Assembly (NCBI RefSeq): GCF_022437945.1
Contig: NZ_CP092535.1
Location: 248,001 to 312,000, forward strand
Source: Nocardioides sp. TF02-7
Lineage (GTDB): Bacteria; Actinomycetota; Actinomycetes; Propionibacteriales; Nocardioidaceae
DNA length: 64,000 bases
Direction of reading: 5' to 3'
The notes below the pieces were generated by a model that was not told the DNA's origin, searched no databases, and worked only from the letters and a program-made list of their open reading frames with translations. The position numbers and the translations under genes are program-made. Shown here one piece after another: positions 29,416 to 39,072 of this stretch; within the stretch, counting starts at the first letter, position 1; every line of letters begins with the position of its first letter.

Positions 29416-30078
29416 ATGCACCGCATCTCCTACTCGCAGTTCGGCGAGGACATCGTCGCGTGGAACGCGCTGCGCAACGCGACACCCGGGTTCTACGTCG
29501 ACGTCGGTGCGCACCACCCGATCAAGCTGTCGAACACCGCCCGGATGCACCTCGAGGGCTGGGACGGCATCAACGTGGAGCCGCGGGCCGACGCGATCGA
29601 GCTGTTCGAGCGCCACCGGCCGCGCGCGACCAACCTCCGGCTGGCGATCCACAACGAGCTCGACGTGGTCACCCTCCACAAGTTCCGCGGCGGGCGGATC
29701 GACACGGTGATCGCCGACCGCGCCCGGATGCTGGCCAACAGCAAGGACGCCGTCGGCGCCGAGGACGTCCCGGCGATGAGCCTCGACCGGCTCTTCGAGG
29801 AGCACGTCCCCGCCGGCACCCGGGTCAACTACCTCAGCGTCGACATCGAGGGCTACGACCGCGAGGCGATCCTGGCCTTCGACCTGGACCGGCACCGCCC
29901 CGACGTCGTCTGCATCGAGCTCCACGACTTCGACCCGCTGGCCCTCGGGTCGAACCCCGTCGTCCGCCACTTCAAGGACGCGGGCTACCACCCGTTCGCC
30001 ATCAACATCATGTCGTTCACGTTCGTGCGCGAGGACGCCGCCGGACGGCTCGGGATTCACCGCCTGAACCGGGCCTGA
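29416..30078 (+). CDS. FkbM-family methyltransferase
   Basis: A 220-residue SAM-dependent O-methyltransferase. YSQFGEDIVAWNALRN and GFYVDVGAHHPIKLSNTARM form the SAM-binding start. HLEGWDGINVEPRADAIELF, NYLSVDIEGYDREAILAF and DVVCIELHDFDPL complete the FkbM core. ATG at 29416 has GGAGG 11 bases upstream. It follows the sulfotransferase by 65 bp on the same strand, so the two are probably one transcript. The likely role is methylating a sugar hydroxyl of the glycan (inference). Its 3' end overlaps the convergent glycosyltransferase gene by 22 bp. Confidence 0.87.
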   Translation: MHRISYSQFGEDIVAWNALRNATPGFYVDVGAHHPIKLSNTARMHLEGWDGINVEPRADAIELFERHRPRATNLRLAIHNELDVVTLHKFRGGRIDTVIADRARMLANSKDAVGAEDVPAMSLDRLFEEHVPAGTRVNYLSVDIEGYDREAILAFDLDRHRPDVVCIELHDFDPLALGSNPVVRHFKDAGYHPFAINIMSFTFVREDAAGRLGIHRLNRA

Positions 30079-32818
30079 CGCAGCCGCTCCAGCGCCGGCA
30101 CCCGACTGCTCGGCGTACGCCGGGGCGCGGCCGTCTCGACCCACGCGTCGCGCTCGGCGTCGTAGCGCAGGTCGCGGCGCGGGTCCGCGACCCGGAGCAC
30201 CCCGCCGCGCAGCGGCACGTTGGTCCCGGCGATCCGCACGGAGACCTCCGGCTGCGGTCCGTCGCCGAGCGCCGCCAGCCGCTCGAGGTGGAACCGGAAG
30301 CCCCAGGTCCGCCCGTCGTCGGGCAGGTCGTCGCGCCGGGCGCCCTCGGCGCGCCTGGCCGCCAGCCGGCCGTCGACGTGGACGGTGACGGCTGCCGCGG
30401 AGGCGGTCGCCGGCGCCCGGTACCAGCCGGAGAGCCAGCCGTCCTCGACGGCCTGCAGCACGCCGTCGGCGCCGAGCTCGGGCAGCAGCTCCGGGCCGGC
30501 CGCCGCCCCCGCGGCGAGCAACCCGATGACGCCGAGCGGCCGGACGAACCCGTCACCGGCCGGCCCGGCCACGCCCCCACTCGAGGTCGCGTACGACGCC
30601 ACCTGTTCCGGAGAGCGCCCCCGGCGAGGTCGAGGGCGAGCAGCCGGGTCCCCGGGGCGACCCGGCTGACCAGGTGGTTGAGCACCGGGCCGACGGCCGT
30701 GAGCGGCGCGTCGACGACGGTGGCGTCGGCCGTCCTGCCGACGAGCCGCAGGTCGTGGGCCCGGGCGTGCTCGAGCATCTCCGCCGACATCGTGAGGTGG
30801 ACCCCTGCGTCGCCGACGTCGACCACCGCGAGGTCGGTCGTCGCCGGTCCGGCGGGCACGCTGCGCCCCGGCGTGCTCGCGCCGAGGACCTCCGCCCATC
30901 GGGCGGCCGTCCACGACGCGCGGGGCGCCACCGGCGGCTCGGAGAAGTAGAACTCGCAGCTCACCCCGACCGTCCGCTCCGCCTCGAGCACCAGCTTGCG
31001 GTAGAGGCCGTTGTAGAACTCGTCGTCGGGCGACTCCCACGGCTTGATCCGGCCCGAGAAGTGGATCAGGCTCGCGTCGGCGGCGTCGTACTTCAGCCTG
31101 GTCAGGTCGCCGTCGAGCACCCGGTCGGACGCGTAGAACTGGGTCATGTAGTTGTAGGTGCTCTCCAGCCGGTGCTTGCGGCCGGTGAAGGCGATGTTCA
31201 TCGCGTCCTGGTCGCGCTGCTTGAGCGCCCGCCCCTGCAGGACCACCAGCGCCCGGGCGCGCAGTGCGAGCTCGCGGAAGTCGGGGTTGTCGAGGTCGAA
31301 GACCAGCACCCCGCCGTTGAGGTACTCCAGCGGGTCGCCGCCGGTGATGCCGACCAGCCGGTTGCGCTGCTCGACGGGCACGTTGGCCGGGTTGGCCACC
31401 AGGCGCAGGGCGGCGCTGTCGGACACCCCGGCGAGACAGGCGCCACCGAGGTCGCGGTCGAACAGCTCGGTGAAGTCGCGGGTCGCCAGCACGTCGCCGT
31501 CGAGGTAGACGGTGCGCTGCGGCGGGAGGTGGTCGATCAGGTAGATCCGGCCGAACGTCGCCCGCTTGGCGTCCTCGGTGCCGACATCGCGGTCGAGGTC
31601 GGCGGTGACGTCGTGGACGACCACCTCGACGTCGTAGCGGGTGTGCTCGAGGGCGCGCAGGCGGGAGACGTCGGCGCCGTCGATGCCGTCGCCGAGCACG
31701 ACGAACCGGACGCTCCCCCGGTCGCCGACCTGCGAGAGGACCGACGTCATCGTGGCGAAGGTCGGCTTGACGAACCGCTTGTCGCAGACGAGGGCGAACT
31801 GGAAGTCCACCCGGTCCCTACGCCGGCCCGGCACCACCGGGGGTGCCGGCACGGCGTCGTCGGGTACGTCGGTCGGGAGCGGCCCCGCGGTCAGCGCGGA
31901 GACGTCGACGCGGCGGACCAGCCCCCGCTCGGCCAGCGCGTCGCGTGCCTGCTCGTCGAGGACGTAGAAGTCCTCGAAGAAGGCCCGCCGCTGCGGCGCG
32001 GGCATCCGGAGCGCGTGCTCGAAGAGCCGCTGCTGGGCGCGACGGTGGGGCCCCAGACCGGTGGCGACCGTGCCGCCGCCGAGTCGCCCGCCCCACTTCG
32101 CCGTCCACGTGTCGACGCTGCCGCTGTCGAAGTGGAGGACCCGTCCGCTCTCCTCCGGGACGTCGACCACGGGGGCGCCCGGGAGGGAGCGGGGACCGTG
32201 GACGGTGAGGTCGCCGACGGCGAGCGGCAGCCGGTGGACGGTCTTGCCGGCGTGGTGGCCCAGCACGCCGTTGCGCAGGAACTGGGCCCGCCAGCCGAGG
32301 ACCCTGCTCCAGTCCATGCGGCCGGTCGCGGGCCGCCCGACCGCCAGGGTGGCGCCGAACGGGTCGGTCACCGGGTCCCCGGCGTCGTACCACATCTCCC
32401 GGACGGGGAACCGGAACGCGACGGCGTCCGGCGCCTCCGCCGCCACGGCGGCGAACGGCCGGGACAGGTCGAGCAGCTCGTCGGCGTCGACGAACGCGAG
32501 GTGGCGGTGGCCGTCGGCCGCGGCCATCCGTGCGGCGAGCCGGAAGCCGTCGACCTGCTTGCGCTCGACGTTGCGCGCGCCGGGCGGGTAGTGGGTCTCC
32601 CACGTCGTCGCGTCGACCGCCTCCCACCGGACCCGCTCGTGCGCCGGGAGCGCAGCCACGAGCGCCGGCGAGGGCCGGTCGAGGAAGACGTAGAGCTGCT
32701 CGGCGCCGAGGCCGAGGTGCACGTTGCACCAAGCGAGCAGCTGCCGCGGGTCGCCTCCGAACATCGTGTAGACGGCCAGCCCGGCCAGGCTGCCGCTCGG
32801 CGCGCTGGCGCTGGTCAC
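30057..32818 (-). CDS. Bifunctional glycosyltransferase: GT2/GT92-like plus GT8-like domains (one frame break)
   Basis: About 920 residues. GTG at 32818 overlaps the sulfotransferase stop (GTGA). The N-terminal third (AVYTMFGGDPRQLLAWCNVH, LGLGAEQLYVFLDRPSPALV, HLAFVDADELLDLSRPF) resembles GT92/Glyco_tranf_2_4 enzymes with a DxDE site. The middle (DFQFALVCDKRFVKPTFATM, PQRTVYLDGDVLATRDFTEL, LEYLNGGVLVFDLDNPDF, SLIHFSGRIKPWESP) is a GT8 domain with DxD and the terminal H..G..KPW signature. The C-terminal 300 residues are beta-rich with no recognised motif (WLSGWYRAPATASAAAVTVH). The frame breaks near 30600. Two catalytic domains in one chain suggest a disaccharide is added in sequence. Confidence 0.82.
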
Positions 32819-33861
32819 GAGTCCTGCCCGGCCTCGGCGGCCGCGGCGGCCTCGGCCCGCTCCCGCGCCGCCCGGCACAGCGACAGCACGTGGTCGACGT
32901 AGTCGACGACCTCCTGCCCGCTCGGCGGCGCCACCGCCGGCGGCTCCGACCGGTCACCGAAGCGCAGCCCGGGGACCGGCTCGGTGAACCACTCCGCCTC
33001 GATGCGCTCGTTGACCGGCGCGCACACCTCCTCGATGCCCGCCCGCATCTCCGGGGTCATCAGCTGCAGGTCGCCGGCGGGGGCGGCCTCGTAGACGCGG
33101 CGCGCCACCTGGTTGCGCTCGGCGCGGCTCTTGAACCGGTGCGCGTTGAGGATCCGCAGCCCGAGCGTGTCGACGGCGCGGACGCTGTCGTAGCGGGGCA
33201 CGGGCGTGGCGACCACCTCGTCGACCAGGCCCGCACTCACGCCGGCGAGCTCGAGGACCCGGCGCCCGATCGCGGCACCGTCGGGCACGTCGTCGTAGGA
33301 GATCACGTGGAAGGCGTCGGGGCCGACCAGCTCGCGCCACGGCAGGAACCGCGCGTGGTAGTCGAGGAGTCGCGGCCCCTCGTCCCTGAGGAACTCGTCT
33401 AGCGAGCGGGTCTCGCGGTTGCCGAACTGGTCGACCAGCTGCTTGTACCAGCTCTCGATCCAGCGGTCCTGGCGGCGGAGGACGAGGACGACCTTCACCG
33501 TGCCGAACGCCGCGAACCGTGCGAGCAGCTGCTCGGGCGTCGGCTCGGCACGCGGCAGCGAGAAGTCCTCGGACGACAGGAGCACCGTCGAGGCGGTGTC
33601 GGGCAGCTCGGTGAGCAGGTCGGTGACCAGGCTGCGCTTGTCGCCGGGACGGCTGAACAACGCGTGCCCGGACTGGGCACCCTCGCGGGTGCTCGCGCCA
33701 CCCTCGACGAGGCCGGTCAGCGGGTACAGCACGCCCTCGCGGAGCAGGTCGTAGCGGTGGACGCCCCACGCGTTCTGGAGGTACGTCGTCGCCGTCTTGT
33801 GCAGACCGATGTGCAGGATCAGCGTCCGGTCCCTGGCGGACCTCGCCCCGGCGTCACCCAT
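32815..33861 (-). CDS. PAPS-dependent sulfotransferase (third copy)
   Basis: An intact 348-residue protein. LILHIGLHKTATTYLQNAWG is the 5'-phosphosulfate loop and VVLVLRRQDRWIESWYKQLV the 3'-phosphate region with the conserved Arg/Ser positions. SSEDFSLPRAEPTPEQLLAR and FHVISYDDV follow, then a helical C-terminus ending in a charged Ala/Glu tail. It is more distant from the two sulfotransferases of the duplicated module than they are from each other. ATG at 33861 overlaps the GT2 gene stop by 8 bp, placing it in the operon 36475 to 30057. Confidence 0.82.
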   Translation of the reverse strand: MGDAGARSARDRTLILHIGLHKTATTYLQNAWGVHRYDLLREGVLYPLTGLVEGGASTREGAQSGHALFSRPGDKRSLVTDLLTELPDTASTVLLSSEDFSLPRAEPTPEQLLARFAAFGTVKVVLVLRRQDRWIESWYKQLVDQFGNRETRSLDEFLRDEGPRLLDYHARFLPWRELVGPDAFHVISYDDVPDGAAIGRRVLELAGVSAGLVDEVVATPVPRYDSVRAVDTLGLRILNAHRFKSRAERNQVARRVYEAAPAGDLQLMTPEMRAGIEEVCAPVNERIEAEWFTEPVPGLRFGDRSEPPAVAPPSGQEVVDYVDHVLSLCRAARERAEAAAAAEAGQDS

Positions 33862-34645
33862 CAGTCGTGCTCCGCTCCTCGTCGGGGGTGGTGCCGGTCC
33901 GCCGGTGGGCGGCCGGGAGGTCGCGGACCCGGTCGATCGCCATCTCCGGCAGCGACCGGACGACCGAGCGCCGGGCGCTGCTCTGCACGACCAGCGAGAA
34001 GTCGCGGCGCCGCTTGAAGATGATCGTGTCCTTCACGACCACGTGCTTCCAGCCGCGCCCCATCGTCTCGATGCTGAACTGGAAGTCCTGGAACGACAGC
34101 CCGTTGTGCAGGTCGCGGTGCACGTAGGGCACCTCGAGGTGGGCCTCGCGCGGGGTCAGGCACAGCGAGTCGTAGTAGTTGCGCGCGTAGAAGTAGTAGG
34201 GCGTGAACAGCCGGGAGTCCTGGTCGATGTTGCGGGTGACCGCGTGGTTGCGGTCGAACAGCACGTTGAGCTCGGGGTGGGCGATCAGCCGCTCGCCCCG
34301 GTCGCGGCCGGCGATGACGGTCGCCAGGCCCTCGGCGAGCCAGTTCTCGCTGAAGAGGTCGTCGGCGTCGAGGAACGCGATGAAGTCACCGTCGGTGTCG
34401 GGCACCAGCGCGTTGCGGACGCGGCCGAGGTCGCCCTCGGTCATCGTCCGCCGCTCCCAGTGGTCGAAGCGCGGCTGGTGGAAGTACGCCGTGGTCTCCT
34501 CGGTGGCGGCGTCGAGCGCGATGACCTGCTGGACGGTGTAGCCGCGGGCACGGGCAGCGGCGACGGCCAGGTCGGCGGAGCGCATCGTCGGACCGGAGAC
34601 CAGCGTCTCGTCGTGCGCGGTGACGATCAGGGTGAGGTCGGTCAT
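33854..34645 (-). CDS. GT-A family 2-like glycosyltransferase (copy B)
   Basis: 263 residues, paralogue of the gene at 25542-26309 along its full length: MTDLTLIVTAHDETLVSGPT, DFIAFLDADDLFSENWLAEG (DxD site), HPELNVLFDRNHAVTRNIDQ, LSFQDFQFSIETMGRGWKHV. The C-terminus is longer by a charged tail (TTPDEERSTTDG). It overlaps the upstream GT-B gene by 4 bp (ATGA) and the downstream sulfotransferase by 8 bp. The same frame is open into part of the upstream gene only because of that gene's frame break. Confidence 0.83.
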   Translation of the reverse strand: MTDLTLIVTAHDETLVSGPTMRSADLAVAAARARGYTVQQVIALDAATEETTAYFHQPRFDHWERRTMTEGDLGRVRNALVPDTDGDFIAFLDADDLFSENWLAEGLATVIAGRDRGERLIAHPELNVLFDRNHAVTRNIDQDSRLFTPYYFYARNYYDSLCLTPREAHLEVPYVHRDLHNGLSFQDFQFSIETMGRGWKHVVVKDTIIFKRRRDFSLVVQSSARRSVVRSLPEMAIDRVRDLPAAHRRTGTTPDEERSTTDG

Positions 34646-36475
34646 CGGGCCTCCTCCCCCGCCGGCAGGAGCAGGCCGGCGACCCGCTCGGCGTACGCCG
34701 CGGGGTCGCGCTCCGCGAGGAGACGCTCCCGCAGGGTCCGGGCCCGGGCGCGGGCGGCCTCCGGGTCGGTGAGGGCGTCGCGGAGCGCCCGCACGTAGGC
34801 GGCCGGGTCGTCGGCCTCGGTGACCGACCACCCGTCCTCGCCGCTGACGACCTCGGCGGCACCGCCGTGCGCACCCGCCACCACGGGGACGCCGGTCATC
34901 GCCACGTCGAGGAGCAGGTGGGGCGTGCCACGGGCCACCCCGGTGTGCAGCCACACGTCGGTGTCGGACAGGTCGCGCCCGCGGACGTCGACGTGCTCGC
35001 CGGTGAGCTGCACGTTGGGCGGGACGGCCGTGCCGCGGAGCGCCGGCCGGAGCCTCGTGCCGTGGAGCCGGAAGTCCGCCTCGGGCATCAGCCGCGCGAC
35101 CTCGACCGCCAGCAGGAGCCGGCTCAGCCGCGGCGACTCGCCCCCCTCCCACGCCACGACCGGGCGGCGGTCGCCGGCGCCGGCCGGCCCGGCCTCCGGG
35201 ACGGCGGGGTCGACCGGCGGTGACAGGACCAGCAGCCGGTCCCTGTCGGCGTCGGCCATCTGGAAGTGCTCGGCGAGCTCGCGCCGGGCGGTCTCGCTCT
35301 CGGTGACGAACCCGGCGGCGAAGTCCACGCCGGTGTGGAGCCACCGCAGCCCCCAGCTCGTCCAGGCGCCCTGCGGGGGTCTGCTCGGCGGCCGGGAAGT
35401 ACAGGAAGATCCGCTCCGAGGACGCCAGCGCCCGCCCGTAGGGGCCCAGCGCGCGGTAGAGGACGCTCGAGTCGACGTTGACGATCGCCGCCGCCCTCAG
35501 CGAGCGCAGCAGCGAGACCAGCGCCAGCTCCTGGTGCTCGTCGGGCAGCCCGCGGGAGGCCGCGGCGAAGTCGGCCTCGCGGACGCCGGCCGGGAACCGG
35601 AGGCCGGGCCGCGTGCCGCTGTCGTCGGTGTAGACCACGACGACGTCCTCGGGGTCGAGCGACGCGGCGAGCGCGTGGGCGAGGTGCCCCTCGGCGCGGC
35701 GTACCGTCTCGCGGCGCGGGCGGTCGGTCACGATCACGACCCGCGCCCGGCGCAGGCCGAGCTGCTCGTGGCACGCGTGCACGGCGGCGATCTGGCCAGC
35801 GACGTACTCCGCGCCCAGCGGTGGCATCCGCACCCGGGCGGTCTCCGGCCAGGCCGCGCCGATCAGCGGCTCGACCTCCGCCGCCTTCGCGAACATCTCC
35901 CCCAGCGTGCCGGTGCGCAGCCGCTGCAGCAGGTCGGTGCGGGCCTCCACCAGCTCGTCGACCACCTCGTGCGGGGTGAGCCCGAGGACCCGCGCCACCT
36001 GCTCGATGCCGAGCCCGGGGTCGGCGATCTCGCCGGCGGCGCGGCCGCGGCGGAGCCACTCGACGTAGGGGCTCTGCTCGGGCCCCTGCGCCCGCTCCGG
36101 GTGGCGCAGGAGGTAGTTGCGCATCGAGAAGTCGGGATGGGGGCTGTTGACCGCCTCGGCGCCGTGGTTGAGGAACACCCGGATCGGGTCGAAGCGGGGC
36201 AGCTCCTGGGCCGGCTCGGCCTGCAGCATGAAGTGGTGGTGGTCGAAGTGCTCGCGCACGAGGTCGTAGTCGGGGTCGGCGCCGAGCGGCTCCTGGTTGC
36301 GCCGGGCCCGGTTGACGACGGCGTCGAACTCGGGGCCGACGTGGCTGTGCTCCTCCGGGACGTCGGGTCGCGGCCCGCGACCGGCTCGGGGCTCCGCCGG
36401 GGTGCCGTCGCCGCCCGCTCGGCGCAGGCGTCGCCGGACCCTCGCCGTGAGGGTCCGGGCCGGGGTGGGTCGCAC
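34642..36475 (-). CDS. Two-part GT4-like glycosyltransferase (copy B; one frame break)
   Basis: GTG at 36475. The N-terminal domain repeats the copy A pattern (EHFDHHHFMLQAEPAQELPR, PDFSMRNYLLRHPERAQGPE, SPYVEWLRRGRAAGEIADPG, GEMFAKAAEVEPLIGA). The C-terminal GT-B part contains VDFAAGFVTESETARRELAE, DTDVWLHTGVARGTPHLLLD and GVPVVAGAHGGAAEVVSGED. The break near 35372 is a CCCCC run with one base extra; removal restores EQTPQGAWTSWGLRWLHTGV. Copies A and B share domain order, neighbours and the ATGA overlap with their GT2 partner, so they arose by module duplication. Confidence 0.78.
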
Positions 36476-36499
36476 GGGCGTCGCTCCTGTCGCGCGTCG

Positions 36500-37423
36500 T
36501 CAGTCGCGCTGCTGCTGGGCGAACCACTCCCAGGTGGTCCGCAGCCCGTCGGGCAAGGGGGTGGCGGGGTCGAAGCCGAAGCCGCTCCGCGCCTTCTCGA
36601 TGCGGCACCAGGTGTCCTTGACCTCGCCCGCCCGGAAGTCCTCGTAGACCACCTCCAGGTCGCGCCCGGTGGCCTTCCGCATGTGGTCGATGAGCTCGTT
36701 GACCGTCGTCGGGACGCCGCTGCCGAGCTGGAACGCGCCCTCGGCGTCGCTCTCGACCGCCCGCCGGATCGCCTCGACCAGGTCACCGGCGTAGAGGAAG
36801 TCGCGGGTCTGGGTGCCGTCGCCGTAGACCACGAGCGGCTCGCCGGCCAGGATCCGCTTGTAGAAGTGGGCGACCACCGAGCCCTTGTGGAAGGACCGCG
36901 GGCCGTAGATGTTGGAGAACCGCAGCGCGCAGCCGCTGAGCCCGAACGAGCTGGAGTAGGCGCTGAGGTAGCCCTCCAGCATCAGCTTGGACGCGCCGTA
37001 CGGCGACGTCGGCTGCGGCGCCATCTCCTCGTGCACCGGCGGCTCCACGTCACCGAGGATCGCGCCGCCGGTCGACGCGGCGACGACCCGGCTCACGCCC
37101 GCGGCGCGCGCCTCCTGCAGCAGGTTGAACGTGCCGACGACGTTGTTCTCGAAGTTGTTGGCGGGGTCCTCGATGCTGTCCATCACCCGGGTGTCGGCAG
37201 CGAGGTGGACGATCGCGTGCTGGCCCGCGACGGCGGCGCGGACGTCGCCGACGTCGCGCAGGTCGCCGGCGATGAAGCGCACGGCGTCGAGGTCGAGGTG
37301 CCGGCGGTCGCCGAGCGACTCGTTGTCCAGCACGGTCACGGCGTACCCGCCGTGCCGGACCAGGTGATCGGCCAGGTGGCGCCCGATGAACCCCGCGCCA
37401 CCCGTGATCAGCAAGTTCTTCAT
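36500..37423 (-). CDS. NAD-dependent nucleotide-sugar epimerase/dehydratase (extended SDR)
   Basis: An intact 307-residue extended SDR. LLITGGAGFIGRHLADHLVR is the NAD site, AIVHLAADTRVMDSIEDPAN follows, ASTGGAIL holds the catalytic Ser/Thr, TSPYGASKLMLEGYLSAYSS is the YxxxK motif, and LRFSNIYGPRSFHKGSVVAH and YGDGTQTRDFLYAGDLVEAI complete it. It most resembles UDP-glucose 4-epimerase-type enzymes, so it probably supplies a sugar nucleotide to the neighbouring transferases. The exact sugar cannot be read from sequence. Divergent from the copy B sulfotransferase, with an 82-bp shared upstream region. Confidence 0.87.
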   Translation of the reverse strand: MKNLLITGGAGFIGRHLADHLVRHGGYAVTVLDNESLGDRRHLDLDAVRFIAGDLRDVGDVRAAVAGQHAIVHLAADTRVMDSIEDPANNFENNVVGTFNLLQEARAAGVSRVVAASTGGAILGDVEPPVHEEMAPQPTSPYGASKLMLEGYLSAYSSSFGLSGCALRFSNIYGPRSFHKGSVVAHFYKRILAGEPLVVYGDGTQTRDFLYAGDLVEAIRRAVESDAEGAFQLGSGVPTTVNELIDHMRKATGRDLEVVYEDFRAGEVKDTWCRIEKARSGFGFDPATPLPDGLRTTWEWFAQQQRD

Positions 37424-37505
37424 CTACGCTCTCCACTCGCCTGACGTCGAGCACACCTTAACGGCGCCCCAGCCCACTGCTCGCATGACACCCGGAGGAC
37501 CGACC

Positions 37506-38573
37506 GTGCCCGTCCAGCCCGCCGTCCGCCCCGACGTCGTCCTCCACATCGGCACGGCCAAGACCGGGACGTCGACCCTCCAGCGCTTCCTGTCCCGCAA
37601 CCGCACGAGACTGGCCGCCGACGGTCTCCTGTACCCGCGTTCGCCCGGTCGTACCCGGCACGCGGACCTCGGGATGTTCATCCGCTCCGACGAGGAGGTG
37701 GAGCTGACCCTGGCGTGGCACCGCTCGGGCCGCACGTCGGTGCCCGACTTCCGCCGCCGGTTCCGGCGGCGGCTGTTCCGCGAGATCGACGAGTGGTCCC
37801 CGTCCCGGGTGGTCTTCTCCGACGAGGGCCTCTACGGCGCACCGAAGCCCGCCGTGGAGCGGCTGCGGCGGTTCACGGAGCGCTTCGGCGGCTCCCGGTC
37901 GGTCGTGGTCTACCTGCGCCGCCAGGACGACCACCTGGTCAGCCGCTACCAGCAGGAGGTGAAGGTCGGCGAGACCCGACGGCTCACCGACTGGGTCGTC
38001 GTCGACTGGAGCGACTTCTACGACTACCGCCGGCGGCTCGAGCGGTTCCGCCGGATCCTGGAGCCGACGTCGTTCGTCGTCCGCAGGTTCGAGCGGGACC
38101 GGTTCCTGGGCGGCGACCTGGTCGAGGACTTCATGGACGCCGCCGCCGTCACCACCCCGCTGGCCGAGCTCGAGCGGACGCCGTCGCGCAACGAGAGCAT
38201 GAGCGCGGAGGCGGTCGAGCTGCTGCGCCTCCTCAACATCCACCGGCGCGAGGCCGACCACCTGCGCAGGGTCGAGATCGACAACCGCCCCTACGTGGAG
38301 AGGCTCCTCGACGCCGCCCCGGGGCCGGCGCTCACCCTCCCGGACGACGTGCTCGACGCCTTCATGGCGCAGTGGGAGGAGACCAACCGCGCGGTCGCCC
38401 GCGACCTGCTCGGCGACCCGTCGGGCGAGCTGTTCAGCGCTCCGCGACGGTCGCGCGACGTGACCACGGACCAGCGCCTCGACCCTGCCCGCGTCGACCA
38501 CTACGTCGAGCTGCTCGAGCTGCCCGAGGAGCTGCGGGAGCCGCTGCGGGAGCTGGCGCGGCGCGGCGCCTGA
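37506..38573 (+). CDS. PAPS-dependent sulfotransferase (copy B)
   Basis: An intact 355-residue protein. VVLHIGTAKTGTSTLQRFLS is the phosphosulfate loop, followed by SRVVFSDEGLYGAPKPAVER, VVVYLRRQDDHLVSRYQQEV (3'-phosphate region, nearly identical to copy A) and RNESMSAEAVELLRLLNIHR. GTG at 37506 is chosen because GGAGG lies seven bases upstream; an upstream ATG at 37485 is weaker. It is divergent from the epimerase and copy B glycosyltransferases, as copy A is from its own pair. The target may be the glycan built by those enzymes (inference). Confidence 0.85.
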   Translation: MPVQPAVRPDVVLHIGTAKTGTSTLQRFLSRNRTRLAADGLLYPRSPGRTRHADLGMFIRSDEEVELTLAWHRSGRTSVPDFRRRFRRRLFREIDEWSPSRVVFSDEGLYGAPKPAVERLRRFTERFGGSRSVVVYLRRQDDHLVSRYQQEVKVGETRRLTDWVVVDWSDFYDYRRRLERFRRILEPTSFVVRRFERDRFLGGDLVEDFMDAAAVTTPLAELERTPSRNESMSAEAVELLRLLNIHRREADHLRRVEIDNRPYVERLLDAAPGPALTLPDDVLDAFMAQWEETNRAVARDLLGDPSGELFSAPRRSRDVTTDQRLDPARVDHYVELLELPEELREPLRELARRGA

Positions 38574-38606
38574 TCGACCCGAGCGGTCCCGCCCTTCGGC
38601 GTCTCG

Positions 38607-39062
38607 TCAGCGGACGAGCGGCTCGAGCGCGGCCCGGACGACGTCGGGGATCGGCGTGACCGGACGCGCCGCGTCGGTGTTGTCGACGTAGACGTGGACG
38701 AACCGTCCCTCGGCCGCGGCCGTCGCGCCGTCGCCCGCCGGGTCGCCCTGGAAGATCCCCACCCGGTAGACGACCGACGAGGTGCCGAGCCGCTCGAGCG
38801 CGATGCCGAGGTCGAGCCGGCCGGGGTAGGTGACCTCGCGGAAGTAGCGGCAGGACACCTCGGCGACCACGCCGATCGCCGGGAGGGCGCGGATGTCGGT
38901 GCCCACGGCGGCGGCGAGGTGGTCGTTGACGACCGTGTCGATCAGCTCGAAGTAGCGGGCGTTGTTCATGTGGCCGTAGACGTCGATGTCGGCCCAGCGC
39001 AGGGTCGCGGTGTCCCACGCGACGTAGTCGTCCCGGCCCGGCCGTCGGCGCTCCTCAGTCAC
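38607..39062 (-). CDS. Acyl-CoA thioesterase, 4HBT hotdog family
   Basis: A 151-residue hotdog-fold protein with LRWADIDVYGHMNNARYFEL, where the Asp and the HMNN segment form the 4-hydroxybenzoyl-CoA thioesterase active site, then VSCRYFREVTYPGRLDLGIA and SSVVYRVGIFQGD. Hydrolyses acyl-CoA thioesters in the cytoplasm; the substrate is unknown. GTG at 39062. It lies just after (10 bp) the O-acyltransferase gene, so a link to acyl supply is possible, but such thioesterases are also common housekeeping genes. Confidence 0.85.
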   Translation of the reverse strand: MTEERRRPGRDDYVAWDTATLRWADIDVYGHMNNARYFELIDTVVNDHLAAAVGTDIRALPAIGVVAEVSCRYFREVTYPGRLDLGIALERLGTSSVVYRVGIFQGDPAGDGATAAAEGRFVHVYVDNTDAARPVTPIPDVVRAALEPLVR

Positions 39063-39072
39063 CGTCGGGAAC

